DNA of 64,000 bases from AP-15 sp963797115. Its GTDB lineage: Bacteria; Pseudomonadota; Alphaproteobacteria; ATCC43930; CGMCC-115725. Positions within the stretch are counted from its first letter, which is position 1. The number at the start of each line of letters is the position of its first letter. Location of the stretch: the NCBI GenBank assembly GCA_963797115.1, contig CAWCOH010000002.1, forward strand, positions 814,721-878,720, written 5' to 3'. Positions 10,307-20,372 of this stretch are shown one piece after another. The translations under genes were made by a program, and so were the position numbers. The notes beneath the pieces were generated by a model. The model was not told the origin of the DNA, made no database searches, and worked only from the letters and a program-made list of their open reading frames with translations.

Positions 10307-11905
10307 ATGATTGGGAATTTGCGCGCCGTCGCGATTGTCGGCGGGCTGCTGATCGCGCTGGGCTTTGCCGATGGGGCCTTGGCTCAAAAAGCCGGGGGTG
10401 TCCTCAAGATCTCGTTCTTCGACAATCCGGCAAGCATGTCATTGCACGAGGAGGCGACGGGCGCCGCATTGCGGCCGATGATGGGGGTATTCAACAACCT
10501 CGTCATGTACGACCAGCACGTGGCGCAAAACAGTCCGGACTCGATCATCCCCGATCTGGCGACAAGCTGGTCGTGGAGCGAGGACGGCAAGGAACTGACT
10601 TTCCCATTGCGCCAAGGCGTCAAATGGCATGACGGCAAGCCGTTCACCGCCGCCGATGTCAAATGCACCTGGGACCTGCTGCTGGGCGTCGGCAGCGAGA
10701 AACTCCGCGTCAACCCGCGCAAGACCTGGTACCTCAACCTCGAAAAGGTGACGACCAACGGCGACTATGAGGCCACCTTCCACCTGAAGCGGCCGCAGCC
10801 GGCGTTGCTTTCGCTGTTGGCGTCGGGGTGGTCGCCGGTCTATCCCTGCCATGTCCGGCCAGCCGATATGCGGCGCCATCCGATCGGCACCGGCCCCTTC
10901 AAATTCGTCGAGTTCAAGCCCAACGAGGTAGTCAAGACCGCGCGCAACCCCGCTTATTGGAAGCCCGGCCGGCCCTATCTCGACGGCATCGAGTGGCACA
11001 TCATCCCGGATATCTCAACGCGAAACCTGACGTTCATCGCCGGCACCTACGATATTTCTTCGCCATACGGTACGACCGTTCCATTGCTCGAGGACGTCAA
11101 GCGTCAGGCGCCGCAGGCGGTGTGCGAGCTGACGGCGACGAATGTCAGCCGCAACTTGATCCTCAACCCGGGAAAGCCGCCGTTCGATAAGCAGGATTTG
11201 CGGCGGGCGGTAGCGCTCAGCATCGACCGTAAGGCCTTTATCGATATCATGCAGCAAGGCAAGGGCGACATCGGCGCGACGATGTTGCCGCCGCCCGAAG
11301 GTCTGTGGGGGATGCCGCCGGAGATGCTGGCGACATTGCCGGGCTACGATCCCGATGTCGCAAAGAACCGCGCCGAAGCGCGCAAGATCATGGAGAAGCT
11401 CGGTTACGGCCCCAACAATCGGCTTGCCGTCACCGTGTCCTCGCGCAACATCCCCAACTACCGCCAGCCCGCGGTCATTCTGATCGATCACCTGAAAGAG
11501 ATCTATATCGACGCCGTGCTCGAGCCGGTCGAGACCGCGAATTGGTTCCCCAAGATCTACCGCAAGGACTACACGATCGGCATCAACGGCACCGAGAGCG
11601 GCGTCGACGACCCCGACCAACAATTCTACGAGAATTTCGTGTGCGGCGCGGTGCGCAACTATACCGGCTATTGCAATCCCGAGGTTGACAAGCTGATCGA
11701 TCAGCAATCGGCCGAGGCCAACCGGGAAAAGCGCAAGCAGCTGGTGTGGCAGATCGAACGGAAACTCGCCGAGGAGCAGGCTCGGCCGATCATCTTCTAT
11801 CCGCGCGGCGGGACCTGCACGCAGCCCTACGTCAAGGGGCTGACGACGATGGTCAACAGCATCTACAACGGCTATCGGATGGAAGACGTCTGGCTCGACA
11901 AGTAA
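10307..11905 (+). CDS. Family-5 ABC solute-binding protein, array copy 7
   Basis: The product is a 532-aa secreted receptor. The ATG at 10307 follows GGGAGG with a 7-nt spacer and gives a signal peptide (MIGNLRA start shared with copy 3) cleaved after ALA at residue 26. The frame is open much further upstream, through copy 6, but that extension has no start signal. First variable segment: ISSPYGTTVP; second: GTESGVDD. TGATAG at 10251 lies about 50 bp upstream in a 119-bp gap. From here to copy 12 the gaps shrink to 15-55 bp, so copies 7-12 look like one operon. Confidence 0.95.
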   Translation: MIGNLRAVAIVGGLLIALGFADGALAQKAGGVLKISFFDNPASMSLHEEATGAALRPMMGVFNNLVMYDQHVAQNSPDSIIPDLATSWSWSEDGKELTFPLRQGVKWHDGKPFTAADVKCTWDLLLGVGSEKLRVNPRKTWYLNLEKVTTNGDYEATFHLKRPQPALLSLLASGWSPVYPCHVRPADMRRHPIGTGPFKFVEFKPNEVVKTARNPAYWKPGRPYLDGIEWHIIPDISTRNLTFIAGTYDISSPYGTTVPLLEDVKRQAPQAVCELTATNVSRNLILNPGKPPFDKQDLRRAVALSIDRKAFIDIMQQGKGDIGATMLPPPEGLWGMPPEMLATLPGYDPDVAKNRAEARKIMEKLGYGPNNRLAVTVSSRNIPNYRQPAVILIDHLKEIYIDAVLEPVETANWFPKIYRKDYTIGINGTESGVDDPDQQFYENFVCGAVRNYTGYCNPEVDKLIDQQSAEANREKRKQLVWQIERKLAEEQARPIIFYPRGGTCTQPYVKGLTTMVNSIYNGYRMEDVWLDK

Positions 11906-11940
11906 TTCGTGGCGGCGCCAACAAGCGAGAGGAAAGAAAA

Positions 11941-13527
11941 GTGAATCCAAGTTTTCGCGCAGCGCTCGCGACGGCAGCGCTTCTGGCGGCCGCCCCCGCC
12001 TCGGCGGAAAAGTCGGGTGGCGTCCTGCGGATGCCGCTGGGCACTAGCCCGGCGAGCATGTCGATCCATGAGGAATTGACGATCGCCACACTCGGTCCGA
12101 TGATGGGCGTGTTCAACAATCTGGTCATGTTCGACCAGCACGTGCCGCAGAACAGCTTGAACTCGATCGTCCCCGATCTCGCTTCGAGCTGGTCGTGGAG
12201 CGAGGACGGCAAGGAGCTGACCTTCAAACTGCGGCCGGGCATCAAATGGCATGACGGCAAACCATTCACCGCCCGAGACGTCAAATGCACCTGGGACCTG
12301 ATCAGCGGCACCGCCGCGGAGAAATTCCGGATCAACCCACGCAAGGCTTGGTACCGCAACCTCGAAGAAGTGTCACCGAATGGCGATCTAGAGGTTACGT
12401 TTCGCCTGAAACGGCCGCAGACCTCGTTTATTGCGCTGATTGCCTCGGGCTGGTCGCCGGTCTATCCATGCCATGTCTCGCCGCGCGACATGCGCACGCG
12501 TCCGATTGGCACCGGACCGTTCAAATTCGTCGAGTTCAAGCCCAATGAATTGGTGAAGGTTACCCGCAACCCCGATTATTGGAAGCCGGGGCGGCCCTAT
12601 CTCGACGCGATCGAGTACAGCCTTATGCCCAATCCGGCCACCTCGATCCTGGCCTTCACCGCCGGCAAGTTCGACCGTTTAGCGCAGGGCATCATGTCGA
12701 TCCCGCTGATGAAACAGCTCAAGGACCAAGTGCCGAATGCCGAGTGCACGGTCGTGCCGTGGAACATCCCACGGCAACTGATCGTCAACCGCAGCAAGCC
12801 GCCATTCGACAACGCAGAGCTGCGGCGGGCGATGGTGCTGACCCTCGATCGCCGGGCCTTCATCGACATTCTCGGCGATGGGCAGGGCGAGATCGGCGGC
12901 GCCATGCAGCCGCCGCCCGGCGGAAGCTGGGGCATGCCGCCCGAGGTGTTGCAGACCCTCCCGGGTTATGGCTCCGATGTCGCCAAGAACCGCGCCGAGG
13001 CGCGCGAAATCATGAAGAAGCTCGGCTATGGGCCGGACAAGCGGCTCGCGGTGACCGTGACCACGCGCAACGCCGCGTCCTATCGCGATGCTGCAGTGCT
13101 GCTGATCGACCAGGTGAAGGAGATCTACATCGACGGCACCCTCAACACGATCGACACAACGCAATGGTATCCCACGGTCATGCGCAAGGACTATGCCGTC
13201 GGCGTGACCGTCAGCGAGAACGGGCTCGACGATCCCGACCAGCAATTCTACGAGAATTTCTCCTGCGGCGCAGATCGCAACTACACCGGCTATTGTAGTG
13301 CCGAGGTCGACCAGCTGATTGATCGGCAATCGAGCGAGCCCAATACCGCCAAGCGCAAACAGATCGTGTGGGAAATCGAGCGCAAGCTCGCGGAGGACGC
13401 GGCGCGTCCGGCCCTCTTCTATCCGAGGTCGGCGGCGTGCTGGCAGCCTTACTTCAAGGGCCACACGATGATGGTCAACGGCAATTACAACGGCTGGCGC
13501 CTCGAGGACGCCTGGCTCGACAAATAG
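11941..13527 (+). CDS. Family-5 ABC solute-binding protein, array copy 8 (GTG start)
   Basis: The product is a 528-aa secreted receptor. The only start compatible with a signal peptide is GTG at 11941, preceded by AGAGGAA; the leader is short and cleaved after ASA at residue 22. It differs from the other copies in the region after YLDAIEYS: the first variable segment is RLAQGIMSIP and the following block reads NAECTVVPW where most copies have QAICEL. The third cysteine is kept in that altered context. The C-terminal signature is WRLEDAWLDK. It lies 35 bp after copy 7 and 55 bp before copy 9. Confidence 0.94.
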   Translation: MNPSFRAALATAALLAAAPASAEKSGGVLRMPLGTSPASMSIHEELTIATLGPMMGVFNNLVMFDQHVPQNSLNSIVPDLASSWSWSEDGKELTFKLRPGIKWHDGKPFTARDVKCTWDLISGTAAEKFRINPRKAWYRNLEEVSPNGDLEVTFRLKRPQTSFIALIASGWSPVYPCHVSPRDMRTRPIGTGPFKFVEFKPNELVKVTRNPDYWKPGRPYLDAIEYSLMPNPATSILAFTAGKFDRLAQGIMSIPLMKQLKDQVPNAECTVVPWNIPRQLIVNRSKPPFDNAELRRAMVLTLDRRAFIDILGDGQGEIGGAMQPPPGGSWGMPPEVLQTLPGYGSDVAKNRAEAREIMKKLGYGPDKRLAVTVTTRNAASYRDAAVLLIDQVKEIYIDGTLNTIDTTQWYPTVMRKDYAVGVTVSENGLDDPDQQFYENFSCGADRNYTGYCSAEVDQLIDRQSSEPNTAKRKQIVWEIERKLAEDAARPALFYPRSAACWQPYFKGHTMMVNGNYNGWRLEDAWLDK

Positions 13528-13582
13528 CAATCAAGGCGCGCATCCCAACAGGCGCGCGCGAATTCAGGGAAGGAGACGGCCG

Positions 13583-15181
13583 ATGATCCGCGATCGTCGC
13601 AGCTTCGCGGCGGCCGCCGGGCTGCTCATTGCACTCGGCGCCGCACCAGTTGCGCTCGCCCAGAGAGAAGGCGGCATTCTCAGGCAGTACATGATCGACA
13701 GCCCGGCGAGCATGTCGATCCACGAGGAAGCGACAATCTACGCCGAGCGGCCGATGATGGCCGTCTTCAACAATCTCGTGCTGTTCGACCAGCACGTGAA
13801 GCAAAACACTCTCGACTCGATCGTGCCGGATCTCGCCACGGGGTGGTCATGGAACGAGGACGGGACCGAATTGAGCTTTCCGTTGCGCCGCGGTGTGAAA
13901 TGGCACGACGGCAAGCCGTTCACCGCGGCCGACGTCAAGTGCACCTGGGATCTGCTGACCGGCAAATCCGCTGAGAAGTTGCGCATCAATCCGCGTAAGA
14001 CCTGGTACCGGAACCTGGACGAGGTCACTACCAATGGCGACTTCGAGGTCACCTTCCGTCTGAAGCGGCCACAGCCGAGTTTCCTCGCATTGCTCGCCTC
14101 GGGGTTTTCGCCAGTCTATCCCTGCCACGTCCCGCCACGGGACATGCGCAGTCACCCGATTGGCACCGGCCCGTTCAAATTTGTCGAGTTCAAGCCCAAC
14201 GAGCGCATTGTGGTAACGCGGAACGAGCACTACTGGAGGAAGGATCGGCCCTATCTCGACGGCATCGAGTACACGATGGCAAAGAACCGGTCGACCGTGA
14301 TCCTGGCCTTTATTGCCGGCAAATACGATCTGACCTTCGCCGGAAGCGTGACGATCCCGCTGATGAAGGACATTCAAAAGCAAATGCCCGAGGCGATCTG
14401 TGAGTTGAACCCGGGGAGCGTCAACACCAATCTGCTCGTCAACAGCGACGCGCCGCCCTTCGACAACCCGGAATTGCGGCGGGCAATGGCGCTGAGCCTC
14501 GACCGTAAGGCGTTTGTCGAGATCCTGACCGAAGGGCAGGGGTTTCTCGGCGGCGTTCTGCAGCCCCCGCCCGGAGGATCATGGGGCATGTCGGCCGATG
14601 TCCTGCATACACTGTCGGGCTATGGCGGCGACGTGCCGAAGAACCGCGCGGCGGCCCGTGCAATCATGCAGAAGCTCGGCTATACAGCCGATCGCCGGCT
14701 CAAGATAAAAGTCTCGACGCGCGATACGCCCAGCTATCGGGATCCGGCGGTGATCCTGATCGACCAGCTGAAAGACATCTATTTCGACGGCGAGCTCGAA
14801 ACGATCGACACGACGAGCTGGTTTCCCAAGGTCACGCGCAAGGATTTCACCGTCGGCCTCAACCTCACGGCTGGCTTTGTCGACGACCCGGATCCGACCC
14901 TCTACGCGAACTACGTGTGCGGCGCCGAATCCAACTACAATGGCTACTGCAATCCCGAGGTCGACCAGCGGGTCGATCAGCAGTCGATGGAGTCGGACCG
15001 GCGCAAGCGCACGCAGCTGGTGTGGGAGATCGAACGGAGGATGGCCGAGGACGGCGCGCGGCCGATCATCTACTACAACCGCGGCGGGATCTGCTGGCGA
15101 CCACAAGTGAAAGGGCTGACCATCATGGTCAACAGCATCTACAACAGCTGGCGCATGGAGGACGTCTGGCTCGACAAGTAA
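13583..15181 (+). CDS. Family-5 ABC solute-binding protein, array copy 9
   Basis: The product is a 532-aa secreted receptor with a strong ribosome site (GGGAAGGAG) before the ATG and a leader cleaved after ALA at residue 26. MMAVFNNLV replaces the usual MMGVFNNLV. First variable segment: LTFAGSVTIP; second: LTAGFVDD. All six array cysteines are present (VKCTW, YPCHV, AICEL, YVCGA, YCNPE, ICWRP). The stop codon overlaps the leader of the next gene's ribosome site, 15 bp before copy 10 starts, implying tight co-translation. Confidence 0.95.
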   Translation: MIRDRRSFAAAAGLLIALGAAPVALAQREGGILRQYMIDSPASMSIHEEATIYAERPMMAVFNNLVLFDQHVKQNTLDSIVPDLATGWSWNEDGTELSFPLRRGVKWHDGKPFTAADVKCTWDLLTGKSAEKLRINPRKTWYRNLDEVTTNGDFEVTFRLKRPQPSFLALLASGFSPVYPCHVPPRDMRSHPIGTGPFKFVEFKPNERIVVTRNEHYWRKDRPYLDGIEYTMAKNRSTVILAFIAGKYDLTFAGSVTIPLMKDIQKQMPEAICELNPGSVNTNLLVNSDAPPFDNPELRRAMALSLDRKAFVEILTEGQGFLGGVLQPPPGGSWGMSADVLHTLSGYGGDVPKNRAAARAIMQKLGYTADRRLKIKVSTRDTPSYRDPAVILIDQLKDIYFDGELETIDTTSWFPKVTRKDFTVGLNLTAGFVDDPDPTLYANYVCGAESNYNGYCNPEVDQRVDQQSMESDRRKRTQLVWEIERRMAEDGARPIIYYNRGGICWRPQVKGLTIMVNSIYNSWRMEDVWLDK

Positions 15182-15196
15182 ATGGGAGGCGAGCAC

Positions 15197-16789
15197 ATGA
15201 AATCGATGCTGCATACCGCAGCGATTGCGAGTGCGGCGCTGATCGCGATGGCGGCCGGGGGAACCGCGGATGCCCAAAAGCCGGGTGGCGTCTTGAGGCT
15301 GTCCAGCCCCGGCAGCCCGGCCAACATGTCTCCGCTCGAATCGCCGACTTTCTGGACCGAGATTCCGATGATGGGGGTGTTCAACAACTTGATCGAGTTC
15401 GACCAGCACAACGCGCGGAACAACCTCCAAACGATCGTGCCCGATCTTGCGACCGGCTGGAGCGGGAGCGAGGACGGGACCGACTTGACGTTTACCTTGC
15501 GCCAAGGCGTCAAATGGCACGACGGCGAGCCTTTCACCGCCGCCGATGTCAAATGCAGCTGGGAGCTGCGGCTAGGCACGGCGCCGCAGAAGCTTCGCCT
15601 CGATTTCCAGAAGTCGGCCCTCTACAACGTCGCTTCGATCACGACGAACGGCGATTACGAAGTCACCTTTCACCTGAAGCGGCCGCAGCCGGCGTTCCCG
15701 ATGATCCTCGCCGGCGGGTTTGCCGTGGTCACCCCCTGCCATCTATCGCCCGAGCAGCTGCGCCAGCACCCGATCGGCACCGGCCCGTTCAAATTTGTCG
15801 AGTTCAACCCCGGCCGAGACATCAAGGTGACGCGCAACCCGGATTATTGGAAGCCGGGCCGGCCCTATCTCGACGGCATCGAGTATACGATCATTCCCGA
15901 CCCGGCGACGGCGGACCTAGCCTTTGTCTCCAACAAGGTCGACATGACCTTTCCCTATACGCTGTCGGTGCCGCGGTTCAACGACGTGCACGCGCAGGTG
16001 CCGGAAGCAGTTTGCGAGCTGGCGCCGACCACCAACCGCCACCTGCTCGTCAACCGCGCAAAACCGCCTTTCGACGACCCCGAGCTGCGCAAGGCGATGG
16101 CGCTCAGCATCGACCGCGGGGCGTTTGTCCAGATCCTGACCCAGGGGAAGGGCGCAATCGGCGGCGCGTTGCAGCCGCCGCCGGCGGGGCCGTGGGGGAT
16201 GCCGTCCGACCAGATCGCCCAGTTGCCCGGCTATGGCCCCGATGTCCACCTGCATCGCGAAGAAGCCCGCCGGATCATGCAAAAGCTCGGCTACGGGCCG
16301 GACAAGCCGCTCGACATCAAGGTGACAACCCGCAATTTCGCGCCGTACAAGGATCCGGGGGTACTGCTGATCGACCAGCTCAAGCACGTCTACCTCAACG
16401 GCGAGCTCGAACTCGTCGATACCGCGCAATATTTCCCGAAGATCATTCACAACGACTATACGGTAGCGCTCAACTTGAACCCGGGCGGCCCGGATCCGGA
16501 CCCGCTCCTGCACCTGTTCTACGGCTGCGGCGCCAGCCTGAACTGGGACCGCTACTGCAATCCCGAGGTCGATAGGCTGATCGATCAGCAGTCGCGCGAG
16601 GCCGACCCGACGCAGCGCAAGCAAGTGTTGTGGGAGATCGAGCGCAAACTGGCGGCGGACTTCGTCCGCCCGATCATCTTCTATGACGACGTCGGCACCT
16701 GCTGGCGGCCCTACGTCAACGGGGTGACGATCGGGATCAACAGCATCTTCAACGGCTGGCGCATGGAAGATGTCTGGCTCGACAAATGA
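15197..16789 (+). CDS. Family-5 ABC solute-binding protein, array copy 10 (divergent)
   Basis: The product is a 530-aa secreted receptor. ATG 15197 is preferred over the ATG touching the previous stop at 15182, because GGGAGG (15184-15189) would sit inside the longer form. With 15197 the leader is cleaved after ADA at residue 26. This is one of the most divergent copies: NMSPLESPT replaces SMSIHEEAT, FDQHNARNN replaces DQHVxQNS, TPCHL replaces YPCHV, and GCGASLNWDRYC replaces CGAxRNYxxYC. First variable segment: MTFPYTLSVP; second: LNPGGPDP. All six cysteines remain. It probably binds a different ligand from its neighbours. Confidence 0.94.
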   Translation: MKSMLHTAAIASAALIAMAAGGTADAQKPGGVLRLSSPGSPANMSPLESPTFWTEIPMMGVFNNLIEFDQHNARNNLQTIVPDLATGWSGSEDGTDLTFTLRQGVKWHDGEPFTAADVKCSWELRLGTAPQKLRLDFQKSALYNVASITTNGDYEVTFHLKRPQPAFPMILAGGFAVVTPCHLSPEQLRQHPIGTGPFKFVEFNPGRDIKVTRNPDYWKPGRPYLDGIEYTIIPDPATADLAFVSNKVDMTFPYTLSVPRFNDVHAQVPEAVCELAPTTNRHLLVNRAKPPFDDPELRKAMALSIDRGAFVQILTQGKGAIGGALQPPPAGPWGMPSDQIAQLPGYGPDVHLHREEARRIMQKLGYGPDKPLDIKVTTRNFAPYKDPGVLLIDQLKHVYLNGELELVDTAQYFPKIIHNDYTVALNLNPGGPDPDPLLHLFYGCGASLNWDRYCNPEVDRLIDQQSREADPTQRKQVLWEIERKLAADFVRPIIFYDDVGTCWRPYVNGVTIGINSIFNGWRMEDVWLDK

Positions 16790-16810
16790 GAGAATGGGGA
16801 GGCGGACGAT

Positions 16811-18403
16811 ATGAGACCGACACTGGGGGCAGCCGTAGCGGCGAGTGCGTTGCTGGCGGCGATATCGGCGGCCGGCCCGGCTTCAGCGCAAAAGCAGGGG
16901 GGGATCCTGAAAATGTTCAGTCCGGACAGTCCGGCGAGCATGTCGATCCTCGAAGAGGCAACGGTGTTCGCCGAGGGTCCGATCATGGGGGTGTTCAACA
17001 ACCTGGTCATGTTCGACCAGAATGTGCAACAGAGCAGCCTCGGCTCGATCGTGCCCGATCTGGCGACGGCCTGGTCGTGGAGCGAGGAAGGAATCGCACT
17101 GACCCTGCCGCTGCGCCAAGGGGTCAAATGGCACGACGGACAGCCGTTCACCGCCAATGACGTCAAATGCACCTGGGACCTACTGACCGGCAAGTCGAGC
17201 GACAAGCTGCGCGTCAATCCACGCAAATCCTGGTACGAAAACCTTGAGCAGGTCACGACGAACGGCGATTACGAGGTCACCTTTCACCTGAAGCGGCCGC
17301 AGCCGGCTTTTGTCGCGTTGCTCGCTTCCGGTTTTTCGCCGGTCTATCCCTGCCATGTGCCACCGCGCGACATGCGCAGCCATCCGATCGGCACCGGCCC
17401 GTTCAAATTCGTCGAGTTCAAGCCGAACGAGCACATCAAAGTGGCACGAAACCCGGATTACTGGAAGAGCGGCCGGCCCTATCTCGACGGCATCGAATAT
17501 ACCATCGTCCGCAACCTCTCGACGGCGACTTTGGCGTTCATTGCCGGAAAGTTCGACATGGCTTTCCCGTACAGCCTCACCGTCCCGCTGTTGAACGACG
17601 TGAAGAGTCAAATGCCGCAGGCGATCTGCGAGATGACGCCGGGCAGCATCAACCGCAACCTGATTATCAATCGAGACAGGCCGCCGTTCGACAACCCGGA
17701 TCTACGCCGGGCGATGGCGTTGAGCCTCGACCGCAAGGCGTTTATCGACATCATCAGCGGGGGACAGGGCGAGATCGGCGGGGCCATGCAACCCGCACCT
17801 GCGGGGTTATGGGGCATGCCGCCCGCGCTGCTCAATACGCTGCCGGGCTATGACCCGGACGTCGAGAAAAACCGCGCGCTGGCCCGTCAGATCATGCAGA
17901 CGCTCGGCTATGGCCGCGACAATCATCTCAAGATCAAAGTCACTGCGCGCGACATCCCATACTACCGCGATCCGGCGGTGATCCTGATCGACCAGCTGAA
18001 AGAGGTCTATATCGACGGCGAGCTCGAGCCGGTCGACACCACGAATTTCTTCCCCAAGATGTTGCGCCGGGACTACGTCGTCGGACTCAACCTTCAGGGC
18101 GCCGGGGACCCGGACCAAACTTTCCCACTGGTTTATGGATGTGGCTCAGAGTTCAATCGGGACAATTACTGTAACCCCGCGGTCGACAACCTGATCCAGC
18201 AGCAATCGATCGAGGCTGACCAGGAGAAGCGCAAGCAGTTGGTGTGGCAGATCGAACGCAAGTTGGCGGAGGACAGCGCCCGACCGATCATCTTCTACAG
18301 CCGCGGCGGAACCTGCTGGCAACCGGCGGTAAAAGGGCTGACATTGATGGTCAACAGCATCTTCAACGGCAATCGTCGAGAAGACGTCTGGCTCGACAAA
18401 TAG
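16811..18403 (+). CDS. Family-5 ABC solute-binding protein, array copy 11
   Basis: The product is a 530-aa secreted receptor. GGGGAGG lies 8 nt before the ATG, and the leader is cleaved after ASA at residue 26. The first variable segment (MAFPYSLTVP, about residues 248-257) is close to copies 3, 10 and 15. The second (LQGAGD, about residue 425) is the shortest in the array, and the following block reads VYGCGSEFNRDNYC. The C-terminus is NRREDVWLDK. Its stop (18401-18403) is only 24 bp before copy 12. Confidence 0.95.
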   Translation: MRPTLGAAVAASALLAAISAAGPASAQKQGGILKMFSPDSPASMSILEEATVFAEGPIMGVFNNLVMFDQNVQQSSLGSIVPDLATAWSWSEEGIALTLPLRQGVKWHDGQPFTANDVKCTWDLLTGKSSDKLRVNPRKSWYENLEQVTTNGDYEVTFHLKRPQPAFVALLASGFSPVYPCHVPPRDMRSHPIGTGPFKFVEFKPNEHIKVARNPDYWKSGRPYLDGIEYTIVRNLSTATLAFIAGKFDMAFPYSLTVPLLNDVKSQMPQAICEMTPGSINRNLIINRDRPPFDNPDLRRAMALSLDRKAFIDIISGGQGEIGGAMQPAPAGLWGMPPALLNTLPGYDPDVEKNRALARQIMQTLGYGRDNHLKIKVTARDIPYYRDPAVILIDQLKEVYIDGELEPVDTTNFFPKMLRRDYVVGLNLQGAGDPDQTFPLVYGCGSEFNRDNYCNPAVDNLIQQQSIEADQEKRKQLVWQIERKLAEDSARPIIFYSRGGTCWQPAVKGLTLMVNSIFNGNRREDVWLDK

Positions 18404-18427
18404 ATGGCGATACTGGAGACAATGAAA

Positions 18428-20026
18428 ATGGCAATAAATCTGCGCTGCATGATTGCTACAGGTGTGCTCGCGCTCGCGACGGCGACCGCCGGCCCGGCGC
18501 TGGCGCAAAAATCGGGCGGCATTCTGCGGCTCCAACATTTCGACAGCCCGGCCAGCATGTCGATCCTCGAGGAATCGACGCGGGCGACCGAACAACCCAT
18601 GATGGGGGTCTTCAACAACCTTGTGCTGTACGACCAGCACGCTGCGCAGAACAGCCTGCAGTCGATCGTTCCCGATCTGGCAACCAAATGGGAGTGGAGC
18701 GAGGACGGCAAGGAGCTGACCTTCCCGCTCCGCCAGGGGGTCAAATGGCATGACGGCAAGCCATTTACCGCGGCCGACGTCAAATGCACCTGGGATCTCC
18801 TGATGGGCAGAGGCAGCGACAAGCTGCGCATCAACCCGCGCAAGGCATGGTACTCGAATGTTCAGGATGTAACGACGCGCGGCGACTACGAAGTCACCTT
18901 CCATTTGAAGCAGCCGCAGCCGGCGTTGCTCGCACTGCTCGCCTCCGGGTGGTCACCGATTTATCCGTGCCACGTGCCGGCGCGCGAGATGCGCAGCCGT
19001 CCGATCGGCACCGGTCCGTTCAAATTCGTCGAGTTCAAGCCCAACGAATACATCAAGGTCGCGAAAAACCCGGATTACTGGAGAACGGACCGGCCTTATC
19101 TCGATGGCATCGAATACACGATCATGCGCGAAATCGCGCCGCGCAACCTAGCCTTCTTCGCTGGCAAGTTCGACGCCATAGTGTTGGGCGTATCAATCCC
19201 GACCTTGAAAGATTTCAAGGAACAAGCGCCGCAGGCCATTTGCCAACAGTATGTCGCTAACGTGCCGCGCACGATGCTGATCAACCTGCACAAGCCGCCT
19301 TTCGACAACATTGAATTGCGGCGGGCCATGGCGTTGTCGCTCGACCGCAAGGCGTTCAATGACATCGAAAGCGAGGGCGCGCCGGACACCATCGGTGCCA
19401 ACATGCTGCCGGCGCCGAACGGCGTCTGGGGGATGCCACCGGAGGTGCTGGAGACCCTGCCCGGTTATGGGCCCGACGTGGGGAAAAATCGCGCCGAAGC
19501 CCGCAAGATCATGGAAAAGCTCGGTTACGGGCCGGATAAACGGCTGGCCATCAAGATCTCGACGCGCAACTTCCCCGCCTGGCGCAATCCGGCGGTTATC
19601 CTGATCTCTCACCTCAACGAAATCTACATCGACGCCGAACTCGAGTTGGTCGATACAGCGCTATGGTATGCTAAGATGGCGCGCAAAGACTTCACGGCAG
19701 GGATGGTGCCGATCGAGGCTGGCGTCGACGACCCGGACCAGATGTTCTACGAGAACTACTATACCGGCGCGGCGCGCAACTACGCCGGCTACAGCGATCC
19801 GGAGTTCGACACGCTGATCGATAAGCAATCGATGGAGCCCGACCCGGAAAAGCGCAAGCAGATCGTTTGGCAAGCCGAACGCAAACTGGCGGAAGCTGCG
19901 TTTCGGCCGGTGATCTACTACCCCGCCGGAGCGTCCTGCCGGCAGCCCTGGCTCAAGGGGTGGACCCGGATGACGAACAGCATCTACAACGAATGGCGCT
20001 TCGAAGACGTCTGGCTCGACAAGTAG
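18428..20026 (+). CDS. Family-5 ABC solute-binding protein, array copy 12 (lacks one cysteine pair)
   Basis: The product is a 532-aa secreted receptor. Three in-frame ATGs (18404, 18422, 18428) are possible. GGAG at 18415-18418 is 9 nt from 18428, which also gives the usual cleavage after residue 26 (ALA), so 18428 is chosen. It is unique in lacking both the fourth and fifth array cysteines: the block reads YYTGAARNYAGYSDPEFD where the others have CGAxxNYxxYCNPE. The paired loss suggests that these two form a disulfide. First variable segment: AIVLGVSIP. The last of the closely packed copies 7-12. Confidence 0.93.
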   Translation: MAINLRCMIATGVLALATATAGPALAQKSGGILRLQHFDSPASMSILEESTRATEQPMMGVFNNLVLYDQHAAQNSLQSIVPDLATKWEWSEDGKELTFPLRQGVKWHDGKPFTAADVKCTWDLLMGRGSDKLRINPRKAWYSNVQDVTTRGDYEVTFHLKQPQPALLALLASGWSPIYPCHVPAREMRSRPIGTGPFKFVEFKPNEYIKVAKNPDYWRTDRPYLDGIEYTIMREIAPRNLAFFAGKFDAIVLGVSIPTLKDFKEQAPQAICQQYVANVPRTMLINLHKPPFDNIELRRAMALSLDRKAFNDIESEGAPDTIGANMLPAPNGVWGMPPEVLETLPGYGPDVGKNRAEARKIMEKLGYGPDKRLAIKISTRNFPAWRNPAVILISHLNEIYIDAELELVDTALWYAKMARKDFTAGMVPIEAGVDDPDQMFYENYYTGAARNYAGYSDPEFDTLIDKQSMEPDPEKRKQIVWQAERKLAEAAFRPVIYYPAGASCRQPWLKGWTRMTNSIYNEWRFEDVWLDK

Positions 20027-20372
20027 CGGGATCGGCTGCTGAAGGCAGCCGCCGCGCAAGCGCCGTCCCCCTACAATCGGAGGCCAGATCCCAGAATTGC
20101 CATGATGGCGTGATACAAGTCGTTGCACTGAGCGGCTCCGTCGAGGTGCCGGGGCAGTGAGTTGATCTCCAGCAGCAAATCGGGTTTCTCGCTTGCTGCT
20201 TTTCGTCGCCGCCATCGCCGAAAAGCAAGGGCACCCGCGGCCGGTAACGGCTCCTCGCTGTTTTTTCCTTGTATTATCAGCGATAACAGCGGGACCCGCA
20301 ACGCCAGTCCCTGCTTCGGGCGAATGCCGAGGAAGGGAAACGCGGATGAAAGATCAAGGGGAGTGAACGCAG
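20027..20372. other. Intergenic region between copies 12 and 13
   Basis: This 346-bp gap has no gene I can support. It contains a T-rich stretch (20261-20266) and a CGATAAC element at 20281, 87 bp before the next start, similar in sequence and position to elements before copies 2, 5, 6, 7 and 14. On the minus strand a short protein-like stretch (LLLEINSLPRHLD..., about 20071-20180) has no recognisable family and may be chance or a relic. Confidence 0.4.
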